A program made the translations under genes and the position numbers. A stretch of 64,000 nucleotides of DNA. It comes from Phascolomyces articulosus (lineage: Eukaryota; Mucoromycota; Mucoromycetes; Mucorales; Lichtheimiaceae). The notes beneath the pieces were generated by a model, which made no database searches, was not told the DNA's origin, and saw nothing but the letters and a program-made list of their open reading frames with translations. The first letter of the stretch is position 1. Each line of letters begins with the position of its first letter. Below are positions 63,101-64,000 of this stretch, in pieces. The stretch is from the NCBI GenBank assembly GCA_025677815.1, contig JAIXMP010000018.1, positions 62,001 through 126,000 on the forward strand, written 5' to 3'.

Positions 63101-63611
63101 TCCTTGGCTATTATAAAAAACAGAAATTAATTTCATCATTTAATATATATGTTTCATATTGGGAAAAATCATGCACACACGAATACTCACCTTTTTGCTG
63201 CTGTTGTTGAGAATCATGGATAGTATTCTTTGTCACTTTTTCTTTTCCTTTCTTTTTCAATGATACTTCAATGCCTGGTTGAGTCGTTGTTCGAGACATC
63301 TGTTGTTGTTGATGATGACTATCGTGACTACGACTATTACTACCGCTACTATGACTACTACTACTCGTGGTCGTTTTTTCAGATACAGTGGTTGCCCCAT
63401 ATTCTAACCATCCGCGTGACCCTTCGACTGCAAAAGGATCACTAGTGGTTGTTATTGTTGCTGCTGCCGACGTCGACGACTTGGGTTGTTCTTCTTTCGA
63501 CATGGAGGTCGTTGGTTTTATTGTAGGAGATAATGGGGGTGAAGAAGGATCGGGTCGCTGTGAAATGTTTCTCCAGTGATCCAATTCATTCAAATATCGA
63601 TGGGGTTGCAT
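60109..63611 (-). CDS. Unrecognised 974-residue protein with acidic region, coiled coils and one membrane segment, 8 exons
   Basis: Exons are 63611-63191, 63107-62269, 62183-61670, 61591-61537, 61456-61369, 61280-60735, 60655-60556 and 60470-60109; every phase closes. The N-terminal half is Ser/His/Gln-rich and probably disordered, with QKAKELLAVSNEDILNLTK at ~140. A Glu/Asp-rich stretch covers ~470-550, then SRSDRAEFVKLVHLTDGNSM leads into GYLLDLHVSILGDEIDDE. Heptad-like helices follow: MQMLLGKVDRRIEALQKLTQ (~620) and VSALESEMTEFKRELQMTEE (~750). Near 830-860 NPWLDTGYALLSYLLT continues into LFALLVWIIICILKW, a membrane segment followed by a basic YTEYLIERDRAVKK and a Ser-rich tail of about 100 residues. 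This suggests a membrane-anchored scaffold. I do not recognise a family. The start is uncertain: an upstream ATG at 63793 (LYRANEIMLNSLDQ) could be an additional first exon. Confidence 0.75.
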
Positions 63612-64000
63612 TCAACACTACGTCCACTAACTACTACGACTAACACGGGCACAAGAACTGAAAAAATTAAAGTGAGAGATATTTTATGAAAAAAAGGAAC
63701 TTGAATTCTTTCATAAGAATGTTGAGTGCACACGCACCCTTTTATCACTTGATCAAGAGAATTCAGCATAATTTCATTGGCCCTATATAACATATCCGGA
63801 GTTTAAAAAATATACTGCTTGCTCGATAAGTCTTGTTGACTTGTCTATATTGATATAAATATCTGACTTTTACCACTTTATCTTGTTTATGAGTACATCG
63901 TGAGATGCACCCGCATCACGGAGAGAATATAAATAGATAAAATGCAATAATGTATGTGTTTTTTTCAGTATTCGGGACATGATACAGCCTCTACCCCTTA
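63612..64000. other. Upstream flank of the 974-residue gene, to window end
   Basis: A minus-strand stretch at 63793-63738 reads MLYRANEIMLNSLDQVIK and ends at donor-like GT sequences. It could be an alternative first exon of the neighbouring gene, spliced past the in-frame stop before its Met. Beyond 63800 I see nothing definable. Confidence 0.4.

Noticed and set aside
1..64000. CRISPR arrays, bacterial operons or phage genes
   Set aside because: The window is eukaryotic: intron-split genes, no regularly spaced repeats and no prokaryotic gene packing.

Overview
The window looks like nuclear DNA of an early-diverging filamentous fungus, most likely Mucoromycota (Mucorales-like). It is AT-rich, and most genes carry several short GT-AG introns of about 50-200 bases. 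All identifiable proteins are eukaryotic. Complex I (an ESSS/NDUFB11 subunit), a DMXL-type long Rav1, WDR6 and a Kar9-like protein point to a fungus that is neither budding nor fission yeast. The phylum is inferred from protein flavour and not proven. Exon joins were done by hand from reading frame, splice sites and family conservation.

Layout. 1-4863 is mostly gene-free AT-rich DNA. 4864-6595 (+) is an aquaglyceroporin, tail to tail with 6797-9662 (-), a mitochondrial ankyrin-ClpB protein of the CLPB/Skd3 type. 10338-12246 (-) is GSK-3 kinase. 13387-13614 (+) is mitochondrial ribosomal protein bL36m. 13985-19230 (-) is a WDR6/Rtt10 homologue. It shares a 450-base divergent promoter, with two Gcn4/AP-1-like sites, with valyl-tRNA synthetase (19681-23408, +). 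A 43-residue membrane microprotein follows at 23722-23853.

24712-26664 (+) encodes a TLDc (Oxr1-like) protein and 28094-38545 (+) a giant Rav1/DMXL protein. These are antagonistic regulators of V-ATPase assembly, lying in tandem. 38546-49960 is a gene-poor accessory stretch with exon-sized relics, small orphan ORFs, a hairpin tandem repeat and a 5'-truncated, mutated LINE (47377-48895, -).

49961-53914 (-) is cytosolic-type pyruvate carboxylase. 54250-57330 (-) is a single-exon Kar9-like protein ending in a GAS2/GAR microtubule-binding domain. 59412-59937 (+) is the complex I ESSS subunit. 60109-63611 (-) is an unrecognised 974-residue coiled-coil protein with one membrane segment.

Functional links suggested by the layout are tRNA charging next to tRNA wobble methylation (ValRS/WDR6) and V-ATPase assembly next to V-ATPase disassembly (Rav1/TLDc). 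The rest are housekeeping genes without an obvious joint pathway. The most novel points are the Skd3-like protein in a fungus, the TLDc-Rav1 neighbourhood, the LF-acidic repeats inside Rav1, and the Kar9-GAR fusion.
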